From Candidatus Endonucleibacter sp. (ex Gigantidas childressi) (GTDB lineage: Bacteria > Pseudomonadota > Gammaproteobacteria > Pseudomonadales > Endozoicomonadaceae): 64,000 nt of DNA. A model generated the notes under the pieces. That model was given only the letters and a program-made list of their open reading frames with translations. It was not told the origin of the DNA and did not search any database. Positions within the stretch are counted from its first letter, which is position 1. The number at the start of each line of letters is the position of its first letter. The stretch covers positions 820,001-884,000 of the forward strand of contig JASXSU010000001.1 in NCBI GenBank assembly GCA_030674875.1. The letters run 5' to 3'. The position numbers were made by a program, and so were the translations under genes. Positions 1-9,447 of the stretch are shown here, piece by piece.

Positions 1-75
1 ATAAGAACCGGCGGCAAACGAGTGCTCCCAAGAACCTGCGGGCAGTAAAAGACTGGCGTGCGCTAGACAGAGTTA
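1..75. repeat. Degenerate family B palindromic repeat (remnant)
   Basis: The stretch carries a worn version of the family B core (GCGGCAAACGAGTG, then CCT and GTA blocks in the usual order). No coding sequence is visible. The assignment rests only on partial similarity to better copies such as the one at 36614-36737. Confidence 0.3.
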
Positions 76-111
76 CCCCCTTATTTTTAAGGAGAATAAA
101 TATACGAACTG

Positions 112-498
112 CTATCTTAACTCCAGAATAGCCTCTATCTCTACAGGCACACCTTTCGGCAATTCCTTAACTCCAATCGTAGCGCGAGCCGGATAAGGCT
201 CACTAAAGTATTCAGCCATTACCTCACTAACCTCTGAGAAGTTACCCAGATCAGTAAGATAGATAGTTATTTTTGCTGCGTCAGCAAGGGATCCACTCGC
301 AGCCTCCGCTACAGCCTTCAAATTCCCGAAACATCTGCGCGCTAGGGCTTTGAAGTTCCCGCTATCTAGCTCCATCGTTTCAGGCACTAAAGGGATTTGA
401 CCTGAAATATACACTGTGGTTCCGGCCTTGACTGCCTGAGAGTAAGAGCCAATAGCTCTAGGTGCTTTGTCAGTACGAATGATTTGCCTATTACTCAT
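112..498 (-). CDS. ridA: RidA family reactive intermediate/imine deaminase
   Basis: A 128-residue Rid (YjgF/YER057c/UK114) protein. Members form trimers in the cytoplasm and hydrolyse reactive enamines and imines such as 2-aminoacrylate released by PLP enzymes, protecting those enzymes from damage. Visible hallmarks are AIGSYSQAV near the N-terminus, SGQIPLVP, the substrate-binding Arg in PARATIGV and the Glu-rich end VEIEAILELR. The ATG at 498 is preferred over an in-frame GTG at 507 because it gives the normal family length. It lies downstream of spoT on the same strand, the arrangement known from Pseudomonas (rpoZ-spoT-ridA), so it is probably co-expressed with the stringent-response gene. 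The 330 bp gap to spoT holds a degenerate repeat. Confidence 0.95.
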   Translation of the reverse strand: MSNRQIIRTDKAPRAIGSYSQAVKAGTTVYISGQIPLVPETMELDSGNFKALARRCFGNLKAVAEAASGSLADAAKITIYLTDLGNFSEVSEVMAEYFSEPYPARATIGVKELPKGVPVEIEAILELR

Positions 499-726
499 GG
501 AATCCACGTAATTTATTAATGATGGTCATTGATGCTATGGGCATGCTCGATCCGCGTCAACGATTCAAACCAATGAACAACTAAAAACAGAACACCCGCC
601 GCCTTCAAAATGAGATGGCAAGACATTTTCGCTTAAGCCTTTATGCCCGCCGAAAGATGCCGAGCGTCGCTTGCATAAAATCACCAGACCACCACCTTGT
701 TATCCATGCAACTACCGTAAACATAA

Positions 727-803
727 GCCGACAGCAAACGAACAAAGCCCAACGATCCTACAAATATCAGGTGCTTGAGGCGAGCTAGAACAGCCAACAA
801 CAT
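727..803. repeat. Degenerate family B palindromic repeat
   Basis: Between ridA and spoT. The order of conserved blocks AAACGA, AAGCC, CCTAC, GGTG, GAG and CAGCCAACAAC matches the core of the dispersed family B elements. The outer TACCC/GGGTA arms are not recognisable, so this is an old copy. Confidence 0.5.
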
Positions 804-831
804 AACGATAGGCCTAAGAAAACCCTAACTC

Positions 832-2997
832 CTATGACTTTCCTGCATCTCCAATAATTGTAGTCGTACACGCTTCGCGCAAGCGCGTTATAGCGTTAAC
901 ACCCTTTATCATTCTTAATCTCCTGAGAACTCTAGCAAGATTCAAGCGGTCTCGAACATTAATCAACAAATGAATCTGACAGTAGTCAGAGGCTTTTTCA
1001 TCCATACTTATTTCACCTATATTACCTTCAGCTGCTGTAACACTGGTGGCAATAGCTGCAATCACTCCTTTCTGGTAATTCAACTTAATTTGGAGTGCGA
1101 TGGAAAACTCACCTGTGACACTTTTATCCCACATAATGTCAAGAATTCTGTCCGTATTATGGCAAACTTTCGAAAGATTACGGCAATTATCAGCGTGAAC
1201 GACGATACCGCCTCGATCAGAGTCTATATACCCTACAACCGCCTCTCCTGGAATAGGATAGCAACATCGATCAAAACTGATAACCATACCATCAGTACCA
1301 CGAATAGAAAGAGGTGCTTCTGGCTCAGCATTTTCAAGACGATTTTTTATTTCTACATTATCAACAGAACCAGCCAGCATTCTTGCAACGGCATAAGCCA
1401 CTTTATTGCCGAGTCCTATATCTTCGAGCAAGTCATCTAAAGATCCACACTCTAGCTGCGTTTGCTGGAGGACTATATCATTACCGATCAAGTCCAGCGA
1501 CGTATCAAAGCCAATTAACGCTCTACTTAACAGCTGTCGACCCATTATTATGGATTCATTGCGACGCTGACTTTTCAATAACCGATGAATATTTGAGCGA
1601 GCCTTACCAGTCATGACAAAATTAAGCCACGCAGCATCAGAGGTGACATTTGGCCCAGTGATTATCTCAATCGTTTGCCCACTCTGTAGTGGCTGATTTA
1701 GCGTGGCCATCCTCTTGTCTATCCGGCAGGCAACGCATGCGCTACCTATATTTACATCGATGGCATAAGCAAAGTCTATTGGCGTAGCACCTTTGGGCAG
1801 ATCAAAAATATCTCCCTTGGGTGTAAAAACATAAATCTCATCGGGAAATAAATCAATTTTTACATTTTCAATAAATTCTAGAGGATCTCTAGCGTTACGT
1901 TGCAATTCCAGCAAACCTTTTAGCCATTGGTGAGTTCTGGCACGACTATCAGACAGGGCTTTTTTATCGTCACTATAAAGCCAGTGGGCAGCAATACCAC
2001 TGTTTGCTATATTTTCCATCTCCTGTGTCCGAATCTGGATATCAACAGGGGCACCCTGCAAACCAAAAAGCGTAGTATGAAGTGATTGATAACCATTGAC
2101 CTTTGGAATCGCAATATAATCCCTAAATCGACCAGGAATGGGTTTATATAAGTTATGCGCTACGCCCAAAGCTCGATAGCAGCTATCAATATTATCAACG
2201 ATAATTCTAAATGAGAACATCTCCATTATTTCAGAAAATATTTTTTCCTGATTGCGCATCTTTTGATAAACACTGTAAAGGTGCTTTTCTCGGATAGTAA
2301 CAGCACCATTGAGACCTTCTTTTCTAAGCCTATCAGTAACTGTTTTTTGTACGCTCCTAAGAAGATCTTGCCGCTTTCTTTTAGCATCCTGAGCTGCGCG
2401 ACGAATTAAACGAGAACGCATAGGATACATTGCTGAAAAACAAAGATCTTCTAGCTCGCGTCTAAGAGCATACATCCCAAGCCGACTGGCTATTGGAACA
2501 TAAATATCTAGGGTTTCCTTGGCGATACGGGATCTCTTTTCTTGCATTAAAACGCCGAGAGTGCGCATGTTATGCAAACGATCTGCCAATTTCACCAAAA
2601 TAACTCGAATATCCTTGGCCATGGCAAGCGCCATCTTCTGAAAGTTTTCAGCCTGGGCAAGAGTTTTATTTTTAAACTGCGTACAAGTTAGCTTACTTAC
2701 TCCATCGACCAAGTCTGCAACTACATCTCCAAATTCTCTCTGAATAACTTGTTTTTCTATGCCCGTATCTTCAATAACATCATGAAGCATTGCCGCCATA
2801 AGGCTGAGATGATCCATATGCATGTCTGCAAGAAGGGAGGCAACTTCCAAGGGGTGAGTAATATAAGGCTCACCACTCCGGCGAACTTGCCCAGCATGAG
2901 CTTTTTCTGCAAAATAGTACGCGCTGCGGACAAGATCGATCTGTTCAGTATTGAGATAGGACTCTAGGCGGCCGGCAAACTTGTCTATGGTAAGCAA
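832..2997 (-). CDS. spoT: Bifunctional (p)ppGpp synthetase/hydrolase SpoT
   Basis: A 721-residue RelA/SpoT homologue that makes and degrades the alarmone (p)ppGpp in the stringent response. The N-terminal HD hydrolase domain is intact: His48 in ITHPL, His72-Asp73 and Glu76-Asp77 in LHDVIEDTG. The synthetase core follows (RFRDYIAIPKVNGYQSLHT, about residues 290-310). Then come a TGS domain starting at IYVFTPKGDIFDLP (about residue 390) and a C-terminal ACT domain. An intact HD motif marks it as the bifunctional SpoT type, not RelA. The start is a TTG at 2997; the upstream minus strand is purine-rich (GGGAGGGGAGG), and the N-terminus aligns with Pseudomonas SpoT. It follows rpoZ on the same strand. 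gmk, usually upstream of rpoZ, lies 20 kb away here. Confidence 0.97.
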   Translation of the reverse strand: MLTIDKFAGRLESYLNTEQIDLVRSAYYFAEKAHAGQVRRSGEPYITHPLEVASLLADMHMDHLSLMAAMLHDVIEDTGIEKQVIQREFGDVVADLVDGVSKLTCTQFKNKTLAQAENFQKMALAMAKDIRVILVKLADRLHNMRTLGVLMQEKRSRIAKETLDIYVPIASRLGMYALRRELEDLCFSAMYPMRSRLIRRAAQDAKRKRQDLLRSVQKTVTDRLRKEGLNGAVTIREKHLYSVYQKMRNQEKIFSEIMEMFSFRIIVDNIDSCYRALGVAHNLYKPIPGRFRDYIAIPKVNGYQSLHTTLFGLQGAPVDIQIRTQEMENIANSGIAAHWLYSDDKKALSDSRARTHQWLKGLLELQRNARDPLEFIENVKIDLFPDEIYVFTPKGDIFDLPKGATPIDFAYAIDVNIGSACVACRIDKRMATLNQPLQSGQTIEIITGPNVTSDAAWLNFVMTGKARSNIHRLLKSQRRNESIIMGRQLLSRALIGFDTSLDLIGNDIVLQQTQLECGSLDDLLEDIGLGNKVAYAVARMLAGSVDNVEIKNRLENAEPEAPLSIRGTDGMVISFDRCCYPIPGEAVVGYIDSDRGGIVVHADNCRNLSKVCHNTDRILDIMWDKSVTGEFSIALQIKLNYQKGVIAAIATSVTAAEGNIGEISMDEKASDYCQIHLLINVRDRLNLARVLRRLRMIKGVNAITRLREACTTTIIGDAGKS

Positions 2998-3053
2998 AAC
3001 CTCCCCTCCCGTACAGGTTACAAATAGCCGCCAATTATTAGTGTGGTACAGCT

Positions 3054-3302
3054 TTAACCTTCAACTCCTGATAAAAACATTGCTTCGTCATCACCAATGT
3101 TACCGTCACCAATATTCTTCGTCGTTATAAATCCTTCAGCAATTTCACGCAGAGCCACTACTGTAGGCTTATCATTTCCCCACGCTACTTTGGGATCCTT
3201 ACCTCCGATTGTTAACTGGCGCGCACGTTTGGAGGCTAGCACCACCAGCTCAAAACGGTTTTCTACGTGATCAAGGCAGTCTTCAACTGTTACTCGAGCC
3301 AT
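3054..3302 (-). CDS. rpoZ: RNA polymerase omega subunit
   Basis: An 82-residue omega subunit that assists RNA polymerase beta' folding and assembly and, with beta', forms a ppGpp-binding site in enterobacteria. The N-terminus [20 protein letters not shown] is the family hallmark, followed by ASKRARQL and a [13 protein letters not shown] helix. The open frame extends upstream to 3350, but the ATG at 3302 has a GGAG sequence five bases upstream and gives the normal start. It sits directly upstream of spoT on the same strand, a classic operon pairing. Confidence 0.96.
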   Translation of the reverse strand: MARVTVEDCLDHVENRFELVVLASKRARQLTIGGKDPKVAWGNDKPTVVALREIAEGFITTKNIGDGNIGDDEAMFLSGVEG

Positions 3303-3679
3303 TTCTGCTCCATCGCTAAGGCGTAAATAAGAATGTTTGCCGAACATCACAGCATACTCGACTGGATCCGATCAAACAAGCCTAAACATTTAATTAATTC
3401 TCCATCATTAACAGCAAAGCGTGTGCTTACTTGACAGATTACCATTATCCCTGCGAAAGTAAGCATAGTTAAAGATTTTTCGGATGCATTATGAAAACTA
3501 ATAAGACTTAACAGTAATAAAGATCTATTTATCGTTAGAATACAGAAACAAACATGTCATAATATTTTCCGATAGCCTGAAAACGATTTGCGCTCGCTTT
3601 AAAATATCTACCGAACAGCGAGGCAAGCCATTAAAGTTGCTTCCGTTTAATCAGCAAATCGACCCAAATGATATCCTTT

Positions 3680-3891
3680 CATAACCTTTGAAAACACGAG
3701 GGTGTTGACTGCTCTCATTTCTTTTTTGTTAGCTTGTTAAATTCGCAGAGCTTCACTCTTTTATCACCGATACCCGTTACCACCGAAGAATGATGCGGCG
3801 ACAAACACACAAAACCTCAATCAACTACGACTCTTAGACTCATGAGCTTTTGCTCATTTCTGCCTACTCACACCGTCAAGAGAACCGGGTA
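3680..3891. repeat. Family B palindromic repeat(s) upstream of the aminopeptidase
   Basis: The 570 bp gap between rpoZ and the aminopeptidase P gene carries family B material: GGTGTTGACTGCTCTCAT at 3701-3718 and, toward the end, CTCATGAGC, CTACTCACACC and the terminal GAACCGGGTATA. It is longer than the usual ~110 bp, so it may be two overlapping copies or one with an internal insertion. No gene is seen in the rest of the gap. Confidence 0.6.
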
Positions 3892-3917
3892 TATAACGCT
3901 TTAGCGGGAAAATTAAA

Positions 3918-5699
3918 ATGGCAAACATATCTGAAAGACTATTAACTTTACGTACAAAAATGGCTGAGCAAAAAATAGATGCATGGGTTATTACCAGCTC
4001 CGACCCCCACCAGAGTGAGTATGTCGCCGATCACTGGTCAGGACGAGCTTGGTGCTCTGGCTTTAGCGGCTCAGCGGGTACGCTCATCGTACTTAAAACC
4101 CAAGCTGGACTTTGGACCGATGGTCGTTACTTTGCTCAAGCAGAAAAGGAGCTTGAGGGTTCTTGCATCACATTAATGAAAGAAGGTCATACTGATACAC
4201 CTTCTATTGATACATGGCTGCACAGCAATCTTGATGAGCAAAATACGATTGGGTTTGATGGCAAAACGATAAGCGCCGCAAGGGTTCGCAGACTAATTGA
4301 AAGTCTTGAGAGCAAACCCCTGCAGATCCTATCAGATCATGATTTGCTAAACACTGTTTGGGCAGACCGCCCTGCCATGCCAAAGGAACCAGTTTATCTA
4401 CATGGAGCAGAGTTCGTTGGACGAACTTGTGAAGAAAAGTTTGAGCAGGTACGTTTGGCAATGTCTGAAGAAGGAGTAGATCATTTGCTTATCAGCAGTC
4501 TTGACGATATCGCCTGGCTGCTTAACCTTCGAGGCTCTGACATTGAATGCAACCCCGTATTCCTTGCTTACCTTATTGTTTCTAAAGAAGATGTTCGCCT
4601 GTATATCAATAGCAGCAGGATCGAAGCTGACGCCCGCGAAGCTCTTAATTCATTCGGCGTAAAACTTCGTGCTTATAGCGCAATAGCCTCTGACCTTGAG
4701 CTTCTACCCACCGACAGTAGAATCCAGCTTGACCCTGAAACAACTAGCCACTGGCTTCTGGGATCACTTCCTGAATCTATTGATATCACTGAGACAGTGT
4801 CGCCTATCAGCCTCCTAAAAGCAGTGAAAAATGATGTGGAGATTGCCTCAATGATGAATTGTCATCGGCGAGACGGTGTCGCCATTGTTCGTTTTATGCG
4901 CTGGCTTGAAAGTGTAATTCCTGCTGGGAATATAACTGAAGTAGACCTTGATGAACACTTGGAGACTTTTCGTGCCCATTCATCATATTTTAAGGGACCG
5001 AGCTTTCCTACTATTGCTGGGTATAGGTCTAATGGCGCTATTTGTCACTATCGGGCAGAGAAAGCATCATGCCTAAAAATTAAACCAAAAGGCCTTTTGC
5101 TAGTAGATTCTGGAGGCCAATATCCTGACGGCACAACAGATATCACGAGAACCTTTGCTTGCGGGGAAATAACCGATGAAGAAAAGTATGATTACACCAT
5201 AGTGCTAAAGAGCCATATCAACCTTGCTCAAGCCAAGTTCAAAAAGGGAACACGAGGTATACAGCTTGATATGCTGGCTCGGCAACCATTATGGAAATTG
5301 GGCATGGATTATAGCCATGGTACAGGTCATGGTGTCGGTTACTTCCTTAATGTGCATGAGGGCCCACAAAACATCAGCCTTCGCTGGCAGGATGTACCCT
5401 TAAAACCAGGCATGCTGGTTACTAACGAGCCCGGCATGTATAGAACCAACAAGCATGGTATCCGCATAGAGAATATAATGCTTGTGGTTGAAGATGTTAA
5501 AACTGAATTTGGGCAGTTTTATAAACTAGAATCATTAACCTTGGCGCCTATAGATACCAAACCTCTGGTTATGAAGTTACTTCAGAGTGAAGAGATTGAG
5601 TGGCTAAATCAGTATCATGCAAAAGTTAACAACGCACTCTCTTCTTTACTGGATGGAGATGATCTAGCTTGGCTGACTCAAGCCACACGCGCTATATAA
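3918..5699 (+). CDS. Xaa-Pro aminopeptidase (M24B, long three-domain type)
   Basis: A 593-residue metallopeptidase of the aminopeptidase P family, which removes an N-terminal residue preceding proline. Two N-terminal creatinase-like domains (from SERLLTLRTKMAEQKIDAWV to about residue 300) precede a pita-bread catalytic domain. The dinuclear metal site is complete: Asp in LLVDSGGQYPDG, Asp in GTTDITRTF, His in SHGTGHGVG, Glu in TNEPGMY and Glu in GIRIENIML. At about 590 residues it matches the eukaryote-like XPNPEP1 subtype, not the ~440-residue E. coli PepP. It is probably cytoplasmic, as no signal peptide is seen. It lies alone, flanked on both sides by family B repeats, with its start at ATG 3918. 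Confidence 0.93.
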   Translation: MANISERLLTLRTKMAEQKIDAWVITSSDPHQSEYVADHWSGRAWCSGFSGSAGTLIVLKTQAGLWTDGRYFAQAEKELEGSCITLMKEGHTDTPSIDTWLHSNLDEQNTIGFDGKTISAARVRRLIESLESKPLQILSDHDLLNTVWADRPAMPKEPVYLHGAEFVGRTCEEKFEQVRLAMSEEGVDHLLISSLDDIAWLLNLRGSDIECNPVFLAYLIVSKEDVRLYINSSRIEADAREALNSFGVKLRAYSAIASDLELLPTDSRIQLDPETTSHWLLGSLPESIDITETVSPISLLKAVKNDVEIASMMNCHRRDGVAIVRFMRWLESVIPAGNITEVDLDEHLETFRAHSSYFKGPSFPTIAGYRSNGAICHYRAEKASCLKIKPKGLLLVDSGGQYPDGTTDITRTFACGEITDEEKYDYTIVLKSHINLAQAKFKKGTRGIQLDMLARQPLWKLGMDYSHGTGHGVGYFLNVHEGPQNISLRWQDVPLKPGMLVTNEPGMYRTNKHGIRIENIMLVVEDVKTEFGQFYKLESLTLAPIDTKPLVMKLLQSEEIEWLNQYHAKVNNALSSLLDGDDLAWLTQATRAI

Positions 5700-5748
5700 C
5701 ATCAGCCCTAAAGACTTACTATCGGCAAGTAAAAGCGCCAGCCAGTGC

Positions 5749-5873
5749 ACACCCACCTCTATTGAAGGCGTGGGTTCTTAGCCCATCTCACGCATACTCA
5801 ACCCCCAACGACTAACAGACTTATGGGGCTTATCTCGTTTGCCTCCTACCCACGCCTCCAATGGTAACTGGTA
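5749..5873. repeat. Family B palindromic repeat
   Basis: Intergenic element between the convergent aminopeptidase and hydrolase genes. It starts near CACCCACCTCTATTGAAGG and ends with CCTCCAATGGTAACTGGTA, with CTTATGGGGCTTATCTCGTTTG in the core. The ends are inverted repeats. Confidence 0.7.
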
Positions 5874-5887
5874 TGGATTACATCCCC

Positions 5888-6853
5888 TTAAAGAAACGAT
5901 GAAAGCCATTCCATATACTCGGATCTGGTTTGCTCAAGCTCGTTAGGAAGGTGGTGGCAAGCACTTGCAAGGTATAAAACATGGGGGTTTTTATATAGTC
6001 GCCTCAATACAGAGATATTATGCTTAGCGTCTACAGTTTTATCACTGGTACCTTGGATAATCATAGGAGTAATGGCAATGGTCTGATCTGTGCTTTCTAT
6101 CTTTTTAATCCATCTATCCATAGAGCTAACCCAGTCGACAACGATGAATTTGGGCGCTAAAGGGTCGGCCTTAGCGAACTCAAGGAAAGCCGTATCTCTG
6201 GAGTTATTAGTAAATTGTCGGGGAACCTTTCGCAGAAACGGGCGAATAATATAGAGCTTAATGCGGCTTAAATGCCATAAATAAGGCCGCACCAACGGTG
6301 CAGACAAGATAATTTGTTGAAATAATAAAGACTGCTGCTGACATAAGCCTTGCTGCGGCAAAGATAGCAGAAAATCCGTCAGAATGGCGCATCCTGTACT
6401 TTGCCCATAGGCATGCCACGGTGTTGGTACTCGGCCTTTACAAATACATAAAATGTCATTAAGTATTCGACTATAAACCGAAAAACTGTGGATAGAAGCT
6501 GACTCACCCATTGAAAGACCATGGCCAGGTAAATCAAAAGCAAACACACAAAAACCCTGCTCCAGAAAATACCTGATAATATGCTTGAATAATCCAACAT
6601 GATCAAAGTAACCATGAAGGATGAAAAAACTTCCTTTTGACACAGGTGGGCGATAAGCGTGACAGGCTATCTGATAACCGTGGCAGTTAAGATAGCCTAA
6701 TTCGTGAGTGGTACCTGTATATAAATTTTCAGCGTCAATTCCGTAATATTTCGTATAAGCTATTTCGTCACAGGAAAGCATTCTATTGGTGAACGTCAAT
6801 GGTTGCATATGATGCTTAAGTTTCTTGATGTCCATCTTCTTTTTGTAAGTCAT
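5888..6853 (-). CDS. Alpha/beta hydrolase (lysophospholipase/monoacylglycerol lipase-like)
   Basis: A 321-residue serine hydrolase of the Hydrolase_4 type; the substrate is unknown, with lysophospholipids or monoacylglycerols typical for the family. Fold markers are the oxyanion-hole motif ILHGYFDH (79-86), FDLPGHGLS (107-114), the nucleophile elbow AYGQSTG with Ser152, Asp271 in QGTSDKTV and His300/301 in SACHHLP. No signal peptide is visible. Its first codons overlap the end of the upstream RfaH-like gene by 38 bp. That implies a shared transcript, unless a later start (ATG at 6835 or 6808) is used. None of the three starts has a strong ribosome-binding site. Confidence 0.82.
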   Translation of the reverse strand: MTYKKKMDIKKLKHHMQPLTFTNRMLSCDEIAYTKYYGIDAENLYTGTTHELGYLNCHGYQIACHAYRPPVSKGSFFILHGYFDHVGLFKHIIRYFLEQGFCVFAFDLPGHGLSMGESASIHSFSVYSRILNDILCICKGRVPTPWHAYGQSTGCAILTDFLLSLPQQGLCQQQSLLFQQIILSAPLVRPYLWHLSRIKLYIIRPFLRKVPRQFTNNSRDTAFLEFAKADPLAPKFIVVDWVSSMDRWIKKIESTDQTIAITPMIIQGTSDKTVDAKHNISVLRRLYKNPHVLYLASACHHLPNELEQTRSEYMEWLSSFL

Positions 6854-7481
6854 CTATGTTAATCGCCACAGTTTTTACAGACATAGTGCTTGTTGACCGA
6901 ATAATACCGCGTGCATTACGTTGTTGTTTTATGTGTTCAATCAAAATAAGCCCCCTACTGGAGCTTAAACCTTTGACAAAAGTTGCTTTTAAATGTTCAT
7001 ACAACGGATTAGATATTATAACTCTCTCACCTTCTGAAAAGGAGTTTTTTTCCTTATAACTTTTTTGAAGACACTCAACCATCTCTTTTATTTGCTCAAT
7101 GATGGTTTCACCACAAGGAATCGGCTGCGGCAACAAACTATATAACTCTAACTCTCTAACAGATATACGTCCATCGGCGTACAATTGACGTGTCATTTTA
7201 TTAAAAGAAATAATCTCAGAAACGCCTCGTGTTGACCGGATTTTATGGTACTTATCTAGATCTTTCAGTGCAAGATAGAGGAAAATATAACCGCCGAATA
7301 ACACTTCCTCTTTTACATCTGATACGACTGACAGAACAGATACCTCTGGCCCTCTGAAAGGAATGCTTGGGCAGTATGCTTCAAACCCTTGATTTTCTAA
7401 GTGATCGAAAGCAGATCTCTCTTTTCTCGGCTTGGTCTTGAGCAGATACCAACCTTCTTTCATGTTTGTTTGTATAACCAT
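6816..7481 (-). CDS. NusG-family transcription antiterminator (RfaH-like)
   Basis: A 221-residue NusG paralogue. The NGN domain starts at GWYLLKTKPRKERSAFDHLE, continues through YCPSIPF and FGGYIFLYLAL, and includes STRGVSEIISF, which corresponds to the TRGV motif of RfaH. The C-terminal half has a KOW-like segment (FSEGERVIISNPLYEHLKA). RfaH proteins bind elongating RNA polymerase and suppress termination in long surface or virulence operons. This one is about 60 residues longer than E. coli RfaH, mainly between NGN and KOW. Met7 at 7463 is an alternative start. It overlaps the hydrolase gene and is not next to nusG, rpl genes or a polysaccharide cluster, so it is a specialised paralogue and not housekeeping NusG. 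Confidence 0.8.
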   Translation of the reverse strand: MVIQTNMKEGWYLLKTKPRKERSAFDHLENQGFEAYCPSIPFRGPEVSVLSVVSDVKEEVLFGGYIFLYLALKDLDKYHKIRSTRGVSEIISFNKMTRQLYADGRISVRELELYSLLPQPIPCGETIIEQIKEMVECLQKSYKEKNSFSEGERVIISNPLYEHLKATFVKGLSSSRGLILIEHIKQQRNARGIIRSTSTMSVKTVAINIDDLQKEDGHQET

Positions 7482-8101
7482 TCTGTACCCAATAAGAACT
7501 CTGTGGTCGTCATACTTGAAAATACAGAGGGATTAACTACACCCTCCCCTGCTGACTACTACCTACCACCTCAAACACTTGGTAAAATATTGTTACTGCT
7601 CATACCCAATGAAAATAGTGAAACTCACGTCAACCACTCAACGGAACTTCATGCCTCACGCCTTTTGGCATCTAACTACTAATATCGTTAAGTCTATCCC
7701 TGCTATGCAAACTAACATCGTTTAGTCGACAGACTCACTTAAAGTAGTATAAATATACACTTAGTCAACTAATAGCGATCAGTGATTTTTTTGCTGACAG
7801 GTATTGCTCCTATCACCACAATAATAGATCCCTCACAGATAAAGAATAAACTCCATGACCAAAGTGATTGGGAATACAAGTAAGCAGCAAGTAAGTAAAA
7901 CCACATTAACTAAGCTATTTGAGCACATGTTAGCAGGCAAGACTTCACACCTTCAAACGCGGCAATATAATATAGCATAAGCCATATTTTCCTGATATCT
8001 GGTTTATTATCACATGTACGCACCGAGGAAAAATAACGGGATATTTACATATCTAGCAGTAGCCTTACTGACTTTAAACTACGGTGAAGAACTAGGACTG
8101 A
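7482..8101. other. Intergenic region without a supported gene
   Basis: About 620 bp between the start of the RfaH-like gene and the end of pgk. A short open frame of about 42 codons (ATG at 7856) is present but shows no family features. No clear repeat arms are seen. Divergent promoter elements for the RfaH-like gene probably lie here but none is obvious. Confidence 0.5.
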
Positions 8102-9253
8102 TTACTTTAGAAACGCTTGCTCAAGCATTGCAACAGCAGGTAGACTTTTCCCTTCGACAAACTCCAAAAAAGCACCTCCGCCAGTAGAGATATAAGAAAC
8201 TTGCTTGCTAACATGATATTTATCAATAGCAGCTAGCGTATCTCCACCTCCGGCAACAGAGAAGGCAGACGAATCAGCAATAGCCTTGGATATGGATCGT
8301 GTGCCTGCACCAAATTGCTCGAATTCGAAAACACCAACTGGGCCATTCCACAAAATGGTTTTTGCGTCCCTCAACATACTTGCAAACAACTTTTGCGTTT
8401 CAGGCCCAACATCAAAAATCATATCGTCGTCGCTAACCTCGTTAACATGCTTGATAGTAGCAGGTTCATTTTCATCAAACTTTTTGCCACAGACGACATC
8501 AACAGGCAACGGTACATCAACTTTTTTCATTAGTGCGCTAGCTTGATGAATCAGGCTCTTTTCATAAAGGGACTTTCCTACATTTTTGCCCGCTGCAGCT
8601 AGAAATGTATTAGCAATACCTCCACCAACAATCAACTGGTCGCACACTTTAGACAAAGACTCCAGCACTGTTAGCTTAGTAGAAACTTTAGAGCCACCCA
8701 CAATGGCTATCATAGGCTTTTTAGGATCATCGAACGCTTTACTCAGCGCATCCAGCTCATTTGTTAGCAGAGGGCCAGAACATGCGATAGGTGCATATTT
8801 ACCAACTCCGTAAGTTGATGCATGAGCTCGGTGAGCTGTGCCGAATGCATCCATTACATACACATCACAGAGTGCAGCCATTTTTTTAGATAAGGCTTCG
8901 TCGTTATCTATCTCGCCTCTGTTAAAACGCACATTTTCCAAAATAACAAGCTCACCTTCAGCAACCTCAAAGTCACCATCAATCCAATCTGCTATAAGAC
9001 GAACATCTTTTTTTAACAAGTTACCAATATACTCTGCAACAGGTTTCAGAGAGTATTGATCGTCATAGACGCCTTCTTTTGGTCGACCCAAATGAGATGT
9101 TGCCATGACTCTTGCCCCACCCTCAAGCGCTAGCTTAATAGTAGGAAGCGATGCCAATATACGAGCATCACTAATGACTTTCCCGTCCTTTACAGGAACA
9201 TTGAGATCTTCACGGATCAGTACGCGTTTCCCAGATAGATTCAGGTCAGTCAT
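8102..9253 (-). CDS. pgk: Phosphoglycerate kinase
   Basis: A 383-residue glycolytic enzyme that interconverts 1,3-bisphosphoglycerate + ADP and 3-phosphoglycerate + ATP. Substrate-binding REDLNVPV and [10 protein letters not shown] lie in the N-domain, and [21 protein letters not shown] and the nucleotide-binding GGGDTLAAI are in the C-domain. The frame is open upstream to 9391, but [20 protein letters not shown] at 9253 is the normal N-terminus; no strong Shine-Dalgarno sequence is visible. It stands between crc and the RfaH-like gene on the same strand. The usual neighbours gapB/epd and fba are not adjacent. Confidence 0.96.
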   Translation of the reverse strand: MTDLNLSGKRVLIREDLNVPVKDGKVISDARILASLPTIKLALEGGARVMATSHLGRPKEGVYDDQYSLKPVAEYIGNLLKKDVRLIADWIDGDFEVAEGELVILENVRFNRGEIDNDEALSKKMAALCDVYVMDAFGTAHRAHASTYGVGKYAPIACSGPLLTNELDALSKAFDDPKKPMIAIVGGSKVSTKLTVLESLSKVCDQLIVGGGIANTFLAAAGKNVGKSLYEKSLIHQASALMKKVDVPLPVDVVCGKKFDENEPATIKHVNEVSDDDMIFDVGPETQKLFASMLRDAKTILWNGPVGVFEFEQFGAGTRSISKAIADSSAFSVAGGGDTLAAIDKYHVSKQVSYISTGGGAFLEFVEGKSLPAVAMLEQAFLK

Positions 9254-9447
9254 ACGCAGTAGGTTCACGGGATTTCCTTTATAAATAATCATAAGCAGCG
9301 AGCAAAAATATTTATATTGTTCGTGTCTGGAAAGACTATGTCGCTGGCTACATCTCAAATCACTCCATACCCGCTGCCACTGACTATGCAAACACAGCTA
9401 CTTTGGGTATATGAATTTTCAACACGCTAGATAGACAGCAATCAAGA

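Noticed and set aside
970-1440. 156-codon plus-strand frame inside spoT
   Set aside because: It is antisense to well-conserved SpoT TGS/ACT coding sequence and has no independent support.
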